Part shown: positions 51,619-61,346 of the stretch, one piece after another
Numbering within the stretch: position 1 is the first letter of the stretch
How the letters are laid out: every line of letters starts with the position of its first letter
NCBI GenBank assembly: GCA_900318375.1
Contig: ONKG01000004.1
Coordinates: forward strand, 1 to 64,000
DNA: 64,000 nt
Direction: 5' to 3'
Origin: an uncultured Lachnospiraceae bacterium
GTDB taxonomy: Bacteria; Bacillota; Clostridia; Lachnospirales; Lachnospiraceae
The notes under the pieces: model-generated
Database searches by the model: none
Seen by the model: only the letters and a program-made list of their open reading frames with translations
What the model was told of the DNA's origin: nothing
Program-made: the position numbers and the translations under genes

Positions 51619-53913
51619 ATGACCAGAGAACGATATGAGTCCATATCATTACATGACTTACGGGAAATAGCCAAGAACAGGGGCATGCGCAGGATCTCAA
51701 CGCTCAAAAAAGCAGACCTGATCGATGCGATGTTAAAGAGAGACGAGGAAGAGGCAATTATCCTCCGCCAAGAGAGAATACAGAGAAGACAGCAGCAGGA
51801 AGCTTCCCAGAGTGCGGAAAATGAAGGGAAAAATGTCCGCAGACCGGCCGCAGATACTGCCGCCGCAGCTGCGGGACCGTCCCGGGAGGAGGAGACTGCT
51901 GCCGGCAATAGTCCGGAAGCTGCTGCCGGCAGATACGGGGATGAGAGAGCGGCAGAGCAGGATAAGTCCGGCTCCCGTCCGGGACAGAATGAACGGACAG
52001 CTCAGGACAGCTCCCCGGCCGGGCAGAACCGTCCGGACGGAGCAGGACAGGAGAGGACCGTATCCGCAGGTGAGGGCGGTCAATCCAGGCAGAGAGGCCA
52101 GGGGTCTGCGCGGGGACGCCAGGGTACCGGCACCTACAATACCGGCAATACGACGGGTCGGAGCCAGACAGGCCGCACCCGAAGGGACGACCGTCAGAAC
52201 CAGCAGAACAGCCGGCAGCCCAGACAGGCCAGGCAGAATACGACTGGTCAGGATAAAAACAGGCCGTCGGATTCCGCAAGAGGAAGGATTCGCTTTGCGG
52301 ATCAGGGACAGGAAAGAAACGGCAGGGGGGCCGATTATCCGGACAAGGGACGTTTTTCCGAGACGGCAGCTGACCGGAGCAGATCCGGCGGGGCTGCAGG
52401 CGTCAGGGATGGCGGCAGAGAACAGTATCGTGATGCGCGCCCGGAGAGCGCACAGGAAGCGCCTCTGAATGGAACGGCTGATGCTGTATACAGGGCCGGC
52501 GTATCGGAGACTGCGGACGGTGCAGTCAGGGATCATAGCGCAGTATTCCAGAATATGCAGACCGCCTGGCCGGCGGATGATGCCGGGCAGGAAGTCAGGC
52601 AGGAATCCAGACCGGACGATGGTCAGATACAGGGAAATAATGGTACCCCGCAGGATGGCCAGCAGGATGCACAGGCGGCAAGGCTTTCCAGATTTTACCA
52701 GCCGGGACGTCCGGACACACCGGTCCTGCACAAGGATGAACTCAATACAGAGCTTGACAGCGGGCAGATGGCCAACGGGATCCTGGAGGTCATGCAGGAT
52801 GGTTTCGGCTTTATCCGCTGTGCCAACTACATGCCCGGTGAAAATGATATATATGTTGCGCCCAGTCAGATCAGACGGTTCGGCCTTAAGACCGGAGACA
52901 TTATTGTCGGAAATATCCGCGTGCGTACACAGGGCGAAAAATTCAGCGCCCTTCTCTATGTCAAGAGTGTCAACGGCTTGTCCCCCGAAGAGGCAAACAG
53001 GCGTTATAATTTTGAAGACATGACACCGGTATTTCCGGATGAGCGGATCCGTCTCGAGCGCTCCGGCGGAACAGTTGCCATGCGCATTATGGATCTGATG
53101 AGCCCGGTCGGAAAAGGCCAGCGCGGAATGATCGTATCGCCTCCCAAGGCCGGCAAAACTACACTGATCAAGGAAGTGGCCCGTTCTGTAAAATATAATA
53201 ACCCTGAGATCCATCTGATCGTACTCCTGATCGATGAGCGTCCCGAGGAAGTCACGGATATCCGGGAAGCAATCGAGGGCCCGAATGCGGAGGTGATCTA
53301 TTCCACCTTTGATGAACTGCCCGAGCACCACAAGCGTGTCTCCGAGATGGTGATCGAACGCGCGAGACGTCTTGTTGAACATAAAAAAGATGTAATGATT
53401 CTCCTCGATTCCATCACCCGCCTTACAAGGGCCTATAATATAACAGAGCCCTCCAGCGGCCGCACGCTTTCAGGCGGTCTGGATCCTGCGGCTCTCCACA
53501 TGCCCAAGCGCTTCTTCGGCGCCGCCAGGAACATGAGGGAGGGCGGGAGCCTGACCATTCTTGCGACAGCCCTGATCGACACCGGCAGTAAGATGGACGA
53601 TATTGTCTTTGAGGAATTCAAGGGCACAGGAAACATGGAACTCGTTCTCGACCGGCGTCTGTCGGAAAGGCGGATCTTCCCCGCAATTGACATCGTCCGC
53701 TCCGGAACGCGCAGGGATGACCTGCTGCTGACACCGGATGAGCAGAGTGCCATGAGCATAGTCAGGCGTGCCTTTAACGGGTTAAGTGCCGAACAGGCTG
53801 TGACACAGGCACTGGATCTGTTTTCAAGGACCCGCACAAACGGTGAATTTGTCAACATGGTCCGTAAGATTCAGTGGGGAAGCGCCCCTGAGCGTCCGCA
53901 TACGAGTCTTTGA
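51619..53913 (+). CDS. rho: Transcription termination factor Rho with a large disordered insert
   Basis: The 764-residue protein starts at ATG 51619 after GGAGGAGAAGGA. The N-terminal SAP-like helix bundle (LHDLREIAKNRGMRRISTLK) is followed by a low-complexity segment of about 310 residues (about 45-355) rich in Gly, Arg, Gln, Asn, Ala and Asp. Then come the cold-shock RNA-binding domain (GILEVMQDGFGFIRCANYMP) and the ATPase with Walker A PPKAGKTTLIKE near residue 510 and Walker B VMILLDSITRLTRAY. Typical Rho is about 420 residues, so the insert nearly doubles it. It would load on nascent RNA and end transcription; the insert may bind RNA or drive condensates. Confidence 0.96.
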   Translation: MTRERYESISLHDLREIAKNRGMRRISTLKKADLIDAMLKRDEEEAIILRQERIQRRQQQEASQSAENEGKNVRRPAADTAAAAAGPSREEETAAGNSPEAAAGRYGDERAAEQDKSGSRPGQNERTAQDSSPAGQNRPDGAGQERTVSAGEGGQSRQRGQGSARGRQGTGTYNTGNTTGRSQTGRTRRDDRQNQQNSRQPRQARQNTTGQDKNRPSDSARGRIRFADQGQERNGRGADYPDKGRFSETAADRSRSGGAAGVRDGGREQYRDARPESAQEAPLNGTADAVYRAGVSETADGAVRDHSAVFQNMQTAWPADDAGQEVRQESRPDDGQIQGNNGTPQDGQQDAQAARLSRFYQPGRPDTPVLHKDELNTELDSGQMANGILEVMQDGFGFIRCANYMPGENDIYVAPSQIRRFGLKTGDIIVGNIRVRTQGEKFSALLYVKSVNGLSPEEANRRYNFEDMTPVFPDERIRLERSGGTVAMRIMDLMSPVGKGQRGMIVSPPKAGKTTLIKEVARSVKYNNPEIHLIVLLIDERPEEVTDIREAIEGPNAEVIYSTFDELPEHHKRVSEMVIERARRLVEHKKDVMILLDSITRLTRAYNITEPSSGRTLSGGLDPAALHMPKRFFGAARNMREGGSLTILATALIDTGSKMDDIVFEEFKGTGNMELVLDRRLSERRIFPAIDIVRSGTRRDDLLLTPDEQSAMSIVRRAFNGLSAEQAVTQALDLFSRTRTNGEFVNMVRKIQWGSAPERPHTSL

Positions 53914-54014
53914 TATTAAGACAGAAATGTTTATTCTTCATCGCGCAATACCTGTAATTTCATAAGAGTTACGGGATATGCACGCAAAAAGGAAACTCAC
54001 TTGACCGCGCGATA

Positions 54015-54034
54015 CCCGCGGCTTCAGCCGCGGG
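54015..54034. repeat. GC-rich perfect hairpin upstream of malQ
   Basis: CCCGCGGC and GCCGCGGG pair around TTCA, flanked by a further GCGCG/CGCGC pair. It has no T-run. Part of the motif, CTTCAGCCGCGG, also occurs near 22830, suggesting a small interspersed repeat. Confidence 0.55.
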
Positions 54035-54097
54035 ACAGCCGCGCAGACCTTGCGAGAGGGTCTTGAAAAAAGTGAGTATTTTACAGGAGGAAATGCC

Positions 54098-55615
54098 ATG
54101 AAACGGACCTGTGGTGTCCTGCTTCCGATCGCCAGCCTTCCGTCTAAATACGGAATCGGCTGCCTTTCTACGGAAGCCTATCGTTTCGTTGACTTTCTTG
54201 CGGAATCCGGCCAGACCTGGTGGCAGATCCTGCCCCTGGGCCAGACCGGATATGGTGACTCTCCTTATCAGTCTTTTTCGACCTTCGCGGGAAATCCCTA
54301 CTTTATCGATCTTGAGCAGCTCATCGGAGCGGGATATCTCACCAGAGAAGAAACGGATCAGTTCGAATTCGGCACACATCCCTCCTACGTGGACTATGAC
54401 CGGATCTATCGGTTTCGTTATCCGCTCCTGCGCCGCGCTTATGAAAACAGCCCGTTTTCTCTGCATCCGGATGAAAAATGGGCAAAGGCCTCTTACAATG
54501 CAGACCGCTACGCCTTCGAGACCTATATTACAAACAACAAGGAATGGCTGGATGACTATGCCCTTTACAGCTCTCTGAAGAGCCGTTTTGAAAACGCGGC
54601 ATGGATGGAGTGGGACGAAGACATCCGCCTGCGCAGGCCGGACGCCATGAAGCACTGGCGCAGGATCCTGCACGATGATATCCGCTATTACTGCTTCCTG
54701 CAGTATATGTTCTACCGCCAGTGGAAGGCAGTCAAAGATTACGCAGCCAAAAAGGGGATACAGATCCTGGGAGATCTTCCCATCTATGTGGCACTGGACA
54801 GCGCCGACACCTGGAGTCATCCCGAACTCTTCAAACTGGATGAGTCAGGAAGGCCGTCTGTTGTCGCGGGATGCCCGCCGGATGCCTTTTCGGCGACAGG
54901 CCAGCTCTGGGGCAATCCGATCTATGAATGGGAAAAACACAAGGCCGAGGATTACGCCTGGTGGAAATCACGTATGGAGCATGCCTTCTTTTTCTATGAC
55001 GCCGTCAGGATCGATCATTTCCGCGGCTTCGAATCTTACTACGAGATTCCGGAATCGGAGGATACTGCCATGAACGGCACATGGGTCAAGGGTCCCGGCA
55101 TGGAACTGTTCCGGGCTCTGCGGGATGTGATCGGTGAGCGGCAGGTGATCGCCGAAGATCTCGGTTTCCTCACACCTGAGGTGCACGAGCTTCTGACCGA
55201 AACCGGCTACCCCGGGATGAAAGTACTGCAGTTTGCCTTCGACGCCAGAAGTGACAGTGATTATCAGCCGCACAATTATACACGCAATTGTGTTGTCTAT
55301 ACGGGAACACATGATAATGATACCTCCCGGGGCTGGATAGAAAACACAGATCCCGAGATCAGAAAATATGCGCTTCGATATCTGGGCCTTAATGGCACAG
55401 AAGGCGCCGTGGAGGCCATGATCCGCACAGCTATGATGAGTGTCGCCGATACATGCATCATTCCCCTTCAGGATTATCTGAATCTGGGGAGCGAAGCGAG
55501 GATCAATACTCCTTCCACACTTGGAGACAACTGGAAGTGGCGTGTCAGCTCCGATGTCTTTACAAAACAGCTTTCTGAAAAACTATTGGAGTATGCCCGT
55601 TTCTATGCCCGATGA
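54098..55615 (+). CDS. malQ: 4-alpha-glucanotransferase
   Basis: The start is ATG 54098 after TTACAGGAGGAAATGCC. The 505-residue GH77 enzyme has LLPIASLPSKYGIGCLS, WWQILPLGQTGYGDSPYQSF and the catalytic acids in VRIDHFRGFESYYEIP and VIAEDLGFLTPEV, with YTGTHDNDT near the C-terminus. It transfers alpha-1,4-glucan segments between maltodextrins in glycogen and starch use. It is followed by a terminator. Confidence 0.95.
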   Translation: MKRTCGVLLPIASLPSKYGIGCLSTEAYRFVDFLAESGQTWWQILPLGQTGYGDSPYQSFSTFAGNPYFIDLEQLIGAGYLTREETDQFEFGTHPSYVDYDRIYRFRYPLLRRAYENSPFSLHPDEKWAKASYNADRYAFETYITNNKEWLDDYALYSSLKSRFENAAWMEWDEDIRLRRPDAMKHWRRILHDDIRYYCFLQYMFYRQWKAVKDYAAKKGIQILGDLPIYVALDSADTWSHPELFKLDESGRPSVVAGCPPDAFSATGQLWGNPIYEWEKHKAEDYAWWKSRMEHAFFFYDAVRIDHFRGFESYYEIPESEDTAMNGTWVKGPGMELFRALRDVIGERQVIAEDLGFLTPEVHELLTETGYPGMKVLQFAFDARSDSDYQPHNYTRNCVVYTGTHDNDTSRGWIENTDPEIRKYALRYLGLNGTEGAVEAMIRTAMMSVADTCIIPLQDYLNLGSEARINTPSTLGDNWKWRVSSDVFTKQLSEKLLEYARFYAR

Positions 55616-55711
55616 AACTGTCTTTGACCATTGACTCAAGGTTTAATTCATTTTAGTAGTTTTAGTATCAGAAGCGAAATATAAGAAGTTTTCATATCAG
55701 AAGTGAAAAGC

Positions 55712-55744
55712 AAAGCCCCTGCGCCTGTCAGCGCGGGGGCTTTT
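55712..55744 (+). terminator. Rho-independent terminator after malQ
   Basis: AAAGCCCC-GCGC and GCGC-GGGGCTTTT form a GC-rich stem (loop CTGTCA region) with a short T-run, about 97 bp after the malQ stop. Confidence 0.85.
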
Positions 55745-55908
55745 GAGATGGCTGAGAATGACTGCCGGATCATGCATGTCACAGATCGGGCATACACCGG
55801 AACAGATGCGCCCCGGATCAGGCAGGAACCGGATTATAGTGTCCCGGATCAGGTATACACCGGATCAAGTGTGCCCTGAAAAGTGCCCTGAAAAGGACAG
55901 GCACCGGA

Positions 55909-56487
55909 TCAGACGTCGTAATAGAGAACGTTTTCTCCGAGAGCACGTGCCGTATCTTCGCCCAGATAGTGTGCGACGATGGCGAGGCCGAAAGGAATCG
56001 CAGTTCCCATGGCGCGGCTGGTGATGATGTTTCCGCTTATGACTACCTTGTCGTGACTGAGCAGGGCGCCGCTCTCTTGAAGCAGCTGATCGCGGGTCGG
56101 GTTGCAGGTGGCGGGAATACCCTTGAGCAGGCCGAGCTCCGCAAAGATCCCGGGGGCAGCGCAGATAGCGGCGATCTGTTTTCCGCTCTCATAAAACGAG
56201 ACTACCTGTTTCATAAGCTTCTCACAGGCGCGCAGATTAGGGGTCCCGGGAACGCCGCCGGGCAGGATGAGCATATCATATTCGTCAAAGTCCAGTTCTG
56301 CAATCGTAGTGTCCGTGCGGAAGGTGACTTCGTGGGAGGAGGTGACTTCGGGGATATCGTTGATCGAAACCTTCGTGCAGGGAATCCCTGCGCGGTAGAG
56401 AAGATCGACGACGGTGAGACCCTCGATCTCTTCACATCCGTCAGCAAAAAATATGGCGGTTTTCAGATCGATTTTTGCTTCAAACAT
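55909..56487 (-). CDS. DJ-1/PfpI family protein
   Basis: Translation most likely starts at ATG 56487 (GGAAAGGAGTATAT upstream), giving 192 residues; a frame extending to 56544 lacks a ribosome binding site. The protein has LKTAIFFADGCEEIEGLTVV, YDMLILPGGVPGTPNLR and the nucleophile elbow IAAICAAPGIFAELGLL with Cys in AICAAP, as in the ThiJ/DJ-1 group. Such proteins act as glyoxalases, deglycases or chaperones, and the substrate is not known. It lies alone on the minus strand. Confidence 0.9.
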   Translation of the reverse strand: MFEAKIDLKTAIFFADGCEEIEGLTVVDLLYRAGIPCTKVSINDIPEVTSSHEVTFRTDTTIAELDFDEYDMLILPGGVPGTPNLRACEKLMKQVVSFYESGKQIAAICAAPGIFAELGLLKGIPATCNPTRDQLLQESGALLSHDKVVISGNIITSRAMGTAIPFGLAIVAHYLGEDTARALGENVLYYDV

Positions 56488-56529
56488 ATATACTCCTTTC
56501 CTTTCATTACAGGTAATCCGCGCGCCGCG

Positions 56530-56620
56530 CGGCTTCTTCCTCATGTTTGGACGCTCGTCAAGGCCTCATGAGCGTTCGTGCCGGCACGACGCTCCCTCGG
56601 CTTTTCCTCGCTGTTTATTC
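56530..56620. repeat. 91-bp intergenic direct repeat, copy 1
   Basis: It begins CGGCTTCTTCCTCATG and ends GCTGTTTATTC. It is nearly identical (about 88 of 91 bases) to 56727-56817. Inside are palindromic pieces such as ACGCTC/GAGCGT and CGTGC/GCACG, so it can fold. Confidence 0.9.
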
Positions 56621-56726
56621 CGCAGATATGTATGAATAAACGACGCATTGCTCCGCGCCGCGGGCGCTTTCGCAATGCTCCAACCATTCGGAATCCGCTC
56701 GTTTTGCGCGAAAAGCATGCGCCAAA

Positions 56727-56817
56727 CGGCTTCTTCCTCATGTTTGGACGCTCGTCAAGGCCTCAAGAGCGTTCGTGCATGCACGACGCTCCCTCGGCTT
56801 TTCCTCGCTGTTTATTC
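56727..56817. repeat. 91-bp intergenic direct repeat, copy 2
   Basis: A diverged copy of 56530-56620, at 197-bp offset. The end TTTATTCATACATAT is the inverse of ATATGTATGAATAAA just after copy 1 (about 56626-56640), so the pair also has an inverted element. No transposase is near. Confidence 0.9.
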
Positions 56818-57057
56818 ATACATATTGTACCGCATATGAAGGGGCACGTCTAATAGAATCAGGATCGTCAGAGTTCTGTGTGAGTCCCGGGAGCTGAGGT
56901 TTTGCAAAATTTGTGCACAACAGGAAATTTGCATAAATGATGATTGCAGGTCAGACTTGTTACGGTTTCAAGGCGGGACTCCTTGCGCAAGTAAAGTAAA
57001 ATAGCTCAACTTTCTTTAAAATTACAGTGGTTATTTTTAGTGCAGTTTGATACAATA

Positions 57058-57087
57058 TTGACAAACCGTGATAGTATTTTATTTAAT
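57058..57087 (+). promoter_or_regulatory. Possible promoter of the hydrogenase gene
   Basis: A consensus TTGACA (57058-57063) is followed after 18 bp by TTTAAT (57082-57087). The -10 box is weak. It lies about 100 bp before the start codon. Confidence 0.5.
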
Positions 57088-57184
57088 ACAGCGGTTATGT
57101 CAGCATCCTCGGAGATCGGTGATATTTCCGGGATGATTATGAGTGGAACTGGCAGGGGGCACAGCAATTCAGGAGGAAATGAGT

Positions 57185-58678
57185 ATGGTAACAAATGATG
57201 CTACATTAGTTCGTCTGAAACATAGTATTATGGAAAAAGTGGCAGTGCTTGCATGGGAGGACAATATCAATGATGAGTCTCTGAAACAGCTCACTTTAGA
57301 GATCAGTCCCGGACCTGTTGCAACGTATCGCTGCTGTGTTTATAAAGAAAGAGAAGTATCCAAGCAGAGAATCCGTCTTTCTCTTGGACTGAATCCTGAC
57401 CCGGACAGTGATTCCAAGAATATTGTCCAGGTTATCCGCCCGGCATGTGAAGAGTGTCCTCTTGCTGCATATACTGTCACAGATAACTGCCGCCTTTGCA
57501 TGGGTAAGGCCTGTATCAACTCCTGTCGTTTCGGCGCGATCTCGATCGGCGACCACAGGACCAGAATCGATCCTTCCAAGTGCAAAGAGTGCGGCATGTG
57601 CGCAAATGCCTGCCCTTACGGCGCGATCGCTCACCTGGTCCGTCCCTGCAAGCGTGCCTGCCCTGTGGGTGCTCTTCAGTATGACGAGTTCGGCATCTGC
57701 AATATCGACGAATCCAAGTGCATCCAGTGCGGCCACTGCATCCATGCATGCCCCTTCGGTGCGATCGGCTCCAAGACCTATCTGACCGAGATCATCCGCC
57801 ACATCAAGGCCGGTGATGAGGTCATTGCCATGGTCGCTCCCGCTACTGAGGGACAGTTCGGCCCGGATATCACCATGCTTTCCATCAAGAATGCTTTTAA
57901 GGAGATGGGCTTTGCCGACATGGTCGAAGTTGGTCTCGGCGGCGATATGACAGCTGCCTACGAGTCCCTTGAGTGGACGGAAGCTGCTCACGAAGGCAAG
58001 AAGATGACGACTTCCTGCTGTCCTGCTTTCATCAATATGCAGCGCCAGCACTTCCCCAAGGTATTCCAGGAGAACGTCTCCAGCATCGTATCTCCCATGT
58101 GCGCGATTTCCCGTTACCTCAAGAAGACACATCCCGGCTGCATCACCGTCTTCCTCGGACCCTGCATTGCCAAGAAGTCCGAAGCGGCGGATCCCACTAT
58201 TCCGGATAATGCAGACTATGTCATCACCTACGGCGAGTTCCGTGCGCTCATGCGTTCCAAGGGCGTCGAGGTCAAACCTGCCGACAACTCCTATCAGGAA
58301 TCCTCTGTATGGGGCAAGCGCTTCGCTACTTCCGGCGGCGTTGCCAAAGCGGTTCTCGAGTGCATGCAGGAGCGCGGAGAGGATACCTCCGGTATCAAGC
58401 TTGTCCAGGTTGCAGGCGGCGATGCATGCAAGAAGACCCTGACCCTGCTCAAGGCAGGCAGACTGTCCGAAGACTTCGTCGAGGGCATGATCTGCGAGGG
58501 CGGCTGCGTCGGCGGTCCTTCCAGGCACAGAACCGAGATGGAGATCAAGCGCGCGCGTGAAGGCCTCATCAAACAGGCTGACGGCCGCAAGGTTCTGGCA
58601 AACCTCAAGGATTATCCCATGGACATCTTCTCCATGTACCGCGACGGCCACATGGATGAGGAGTGCCTGCTGAAATAA
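57185..58678 (+). CDS. [FeFe] hydrogenase, monomeric ferredoxin-linked type
   Basis: The start is ATG 57185, 8 nt behind AGGAGG. The 497-residue protein has an N-terminal region of about 80 residues, several 4Fe-4S clusters (CEECPL, CRLCMGKACINSC, CKECGMCANACP, CIQCGHCIHACP) and the H-cluster domain with L1 TSCCPAF, L2 FLGPCIAKKSEA and L3 CEGGCVGGP. It would reduce protons to H2 with electrons from reduced ferredoxin in fermentation. The Phe in L1 and the cluster layout point to a group B-like enzyme, a call from sequence pattern only. No maturase genes are in the window. Confidence 0.9.
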   Translation: MVTNDATLVRLKHSIMEKVAVLAWEDNINDESLKQLTLEISPGPVATYRCCVYKEREVSKQRIRLSLGLNPDPDSDSKNIVQVIRPACEECPLAAYTVTDNCRLCMGKACINSCRFGAISIGDHRTRIDPSKCKECGMCANACPYGAIAHLVRPCKRACPVGALQYDEFGICNIDESKCIQCGHCIHACPFGAIGSKTYLTEIIRHIKAGDEVIAMVAPATEGQFGPDITMLSIKNAFKEMGFADMVEVGLGGDMTAAYESLEWTEAAHEGKKMTTSCCPAFINMQRQHFPKVFQENVSSIVSPMCAISRYLKKTHPGCITVFLGPCIAKKSEAADPTIPDNADYVITYGEFRALMRSKGVEVKPADNSYQESSVWGKRFATSGGVAKAVLECMQERGEDTSGIKLVQVAGGDACKKTLTLLKAGRLSEDFVEGMICEGGCVGGPSRHRTEMEIKRAREGLIKQADGRKVLANLKDYPMDIFSMYRDGHMDEECLLK

Positions 58679-58788
58679 GAGCAGGTCGGCCCATTGAAAG
58701 GAGGCTTTAAAGACTGCTTTCTTCCCGGGCGGACCCTTTCACTGACTGCAGGTCTGCGAAAGGATAAACTCATACTGATCGTCATTAC

Positions 58789-58815
58789 AGGGCGGGGGAA
58801 TATTCCTCCGCCCTC
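58789..58815 (+). terminator. Terminator after the hydrogenase gene
   Basis: GGGCGG-GGAA and TTCC-CCGCCC form a strong stem around a very short loop, then TCTTTCT. The T-run is imperfect. Confidence 0.65.
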
Positions 58816-58984
58816 TTTCTGTCCGTGAAAACAGAGAGAAATGCTCCGCGCGAAAGTCCCGGAATGTGATCACGGAGACAATTTCTTTCAGTCCCCTGAC
58901 CGGCTCTGTACAGATAAATAAAATCGAACAGCTAAATGCCATAGCAAAATGTGTGTAAAATGTCCTGATTTCCTCTAATTTTTA

Positions 58985-59014
58985 TTGGAAAAGGGTTCTT
59001 ACTTGTGCTATAAT
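58985..59014 (+). promoter_or_regulatory. Promoter of the tig gene
   Basis: TTGGAA (58985-58990), 18 bp, TATAAT (59009-59014). The leader to the start at 59225 would be about 205 nt and contains the sequences of a weakly structured region with no visible gene. Confidence 0.65.
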
Positions 59015-59224
59015 GCAATGTACTTGTGTAAACGCAGCCGTTTACGTCGTAAACCGGCTTCGTTTGCGTTCGCCGATTTGAACAATGCGCTGCATTGTGA
59101 CCGCTGCGCAATTGGCCGAACGCCTTTTTATCCGGAAGGGTGTGTTCTTTTGCATGCCGGTCTGTTCCGGATGATGTGCAGCGTTTAGAGATACTGTAAA
59201 ACTTGTTTGGAGGTTTATGTAACA

Positions 59225-60538
59225 ATGAGTGTAAGTGTTGAAAAACTGGAGAAAAGCATGGTAAGGCTCACAATCGAAGTGAGCGCCGAGGATTTTGATA
59301 AAGCGATCAATCAGGTCTATAACAGACAGAAGAGCAGGATGAATGTCCCCGGATTCCGTAAGGGCAAAACCCCCAGGAAGGTTCTTGAGAAGATGTACGG
59401 CGCGGCCATCTTTTATGAGGATGCTGCAAATGACTGCATCAACAGCTCCTACCCTGATGCCGCAAAAGAGAGCGGCGAGGAAATCGTCTCCAATCCCGAG
59501 ATCAATGTGACACAGATCGAGGCAGGAAAGCCTTTTATCTATACTGCGGAAGTCGCTGTTAAGCCCCCTGTGAGCCTTGGCAAGTACAAGGGCGTAGAGG
59601 TTGACAAGCAGGTTATCACCGTCACTGATGAAGAAGTTGACGCTGAGATCCGCAAAGAGCAGGAAAAGAACGCTTCCAAGAATGAAATCACAGACCGCCC
59701 CGTCAAGGATGGCGATGAGATCGTTCTTGATTTTGAAGGCTTCTGTGACGGTGTTGCTTTCGAGGGCGGTAAGGGTACTGATTATCCCCTGACAATCGGT
59801 TCCGCTTCCTTTATTCCCGGCTTCGAGGAGCAGCTGGTCGGCGCCACGATCGGCGAGGAGATGGAAGTCAATGTGACTTTCCCCGAGAATTATCAGTCTG
59901 ATGATCTGGCAGGCAAGGACGCTATGTTCAAGTGCACTGTCAAGAAGATCACCGAGAAGATCCTTCCTGAGCTTGATGACGAGTTCGCCGATGAAGTCTC
60001 CGAGTTCTCCACTCTTGCAGAGTACAAGGATGACGTCCGCAAGACCATCACAGAGCGCAAAGAGCGCACCGCGCAGACCGCAAAGGAAAATCAGGCGGTT
60101 GAGAAGGTTATCGCAGATGCTCATGTTGAGATCCCTGCTGCAATGCTCCGCACACAGCAGGAGCAGATGGTGAGCGAGTTCGAGCAGCAGGTCATGTCCC
60201 AGGGCATGAACTTCGAGGATTACCTCAAGTATGCGCAGACCAACAGAGAGCAGCTTACTGAGAACATGAAGGAAGATGCCGAGCGCCGCATCAAGTATCG
60301 TCTGGTCATGGAGCAGGTCGCCAAGGAAGAGAACATCGTGGCTACCGATGAGGATTTCGAAGAAGAGCTGAAGAAGATGGCTGATGCATACCGCATGGAC
60401 GTTGAGACCATCAAGAAGTACTTTGTCGACCGCAAAGAGGGCATGATGGATGACATCGCTGTCCAGAAGGCTATTACTTTCGTAGCGGACAACGCTGTCG
60501 AAGTAGAAAAAAAGGCTGAGGAAGAGAAGGCTGAATAA
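59225..60538 (+). CDS. tig: Trigger factor (peptidyl-prolyl isomerase chaperone)
   Basis: The likely start is ATG 59225, MSVSVEKLEK, with GGAGG 13-17 nt upstream. The 437-residue protein has the ribosome-binding signature VPGFRKGKTPR near residue 45, the FKBP domain (about 150-245, with FEGFCDGVAFEGG and IPGFEEQLVG) and a helical C-terminal chaperone domain. It binds nascent chains at the ribosome exit. clpP and clpX follow, an order conserved in many bacteria. Confidence 0.96.
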   Translation: MSVSVEKLEKSMVRLTIEVSAEDFDKAINQVYNRQKSRMNVPGFRKGKTPRKVLEKMYGAAIFYEDAANDCINSSYPDAAKESGEEIVSNPEINVTQIEAGKPFIYTAEVAVKPPVSLGKYKGVEVDKQVITVTDEEVDAEIRKEQEKNASKNEITDRPVKDGDEIVLDFEGFCDGVAFEGGKGTDYPLTIGSASFIPGFEEQLVGATIGEEMEVNVTFPENYQSDDLAGKDAMFKCTVKKITEKILPELDDEFADEVSEFSTLAEYKDDVRKTITERKERTAQTAKENQAVEKVIADAHVEIPAAMLRTQQEQMVSEFEQQVMSQGMNFEDYLKYAQTNREQLTENMKEDAERRIKYRLVMEQVAKEENIVATDEDFEEELKKMADAYRMDVETIKKYFVDRKEGMMDDIAVQKAITFVADNAVEVEKKAEEEKAE

Positions 60539-60707
60539 AGCTGTCCGGAAAACCAGCCATAATAATGGTGAGTCTGTGTGTGGAGTCTTTTCACGTGCGG
60601 ACCTGATCAGAGAATGATTGAAGGGTCGAAAGGAACTCCGGCATGCTGGTAAAACCACCCGGAGTTACCCGCCGGTCCTTCTTATTCGCTTTATGAAAGG
60701 GAACAGT

Positions 60708-61307
60708 ATGGCTAATTTTATCCCTTATGTAGTTGAACAGACAGGAATGGGAGAGCGCTCTTATGACATTTTTTCGCGCCTCCTTAAAGAAAGAATCGTT
60801 TTTCTCGGTGACCAGGTCACAGATGCCTCCGCGGAACTGATCGTGGCCCAGATGCTTTTCCTCGAGGGAGAGGACCCCGAGAAGGACATTCAGTTTTATA
60901 TCAACAGCCCCGGCGGATCTGTAACGGCGGGCATGGCGATTTATGACACAATGCATTTTGTAAAGTGTGATGTGTCCACGATCTGTGTCGGTATGGCGGC
61001 CAGCATGGGCGCTTTCCTGCTGGCGGGCGGAACGAAGGGAAAGAGATATTCTCTTCCTCACAGTGAGATTCTGATTCATCAGCCTCTGGGCGGCACTGAG
61101 GGACAGGCGTCCGATATCGCGATCCAGGCGGCCCACATGGCCTTCACCAAGGATCGTCTCAGCAGACTGCTCTCCGAGAATACCGGCCAGCCTTATGATA
61201 AAATCGTGCAGGATACGGACCGCGATAACTGGATGACTCCCGAGCAGGCACTGGAGTATGGCCTGATCGATCATATTTACACGACCCGCAAGGAGATTAC
61301 CCAGTAA
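60708..61307 (+). CDS. clpP: ATP-dependent Clp protease proteolytic subunit
   Basis: From ATG 60708 (GAAAGGGAACAGT upstream) the 199-residue protein has the usual ClpP start [20 protein letters not shown], the catalytic Ser in [16 protein letters not shown] and His in [14 protein letters not shown], and the Asp in the DTDRDNWM region. It forms the 14-mer protease that works with ClpX. A longer reading to 60618 has no ribosome binding site. Confidence 0.97.
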   Translation: MANFIPYVVEQTGMGERSYDIFSRLLKERIVFLGDQVTDASAELIVAQMLFLEGEDPEKDIQFYINSPGGSVTAGMAIYDTMHFVKCDVSTICVGMAASMGAFLLAGGTKGKRYSLPHSEILIHQPLGGTEGQASDIAIQAAHMAFTKDRLSRLLSENTGQPYDKIVQDTDRDNWMTPEQALEYGLIDHIYTTRKEITQ

Positions 61308-61346
61308 AGACGGGACTGTTGTATAACACAGTACAAAGAGGAATGT

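Noticed and set aside
56530-56817. Direct repeats considered as ends of an insertion sequence
   Set aside because: The repeats are direct and only about 106 bp lie between them, with no transposase frame.
57296-58651. Long minus-strand frame opposite the hydrogenase
   Set aside because: It is a by-product of the codon bias of the hydrogenase gene, with no domain and no promoter or ribosome binding site.
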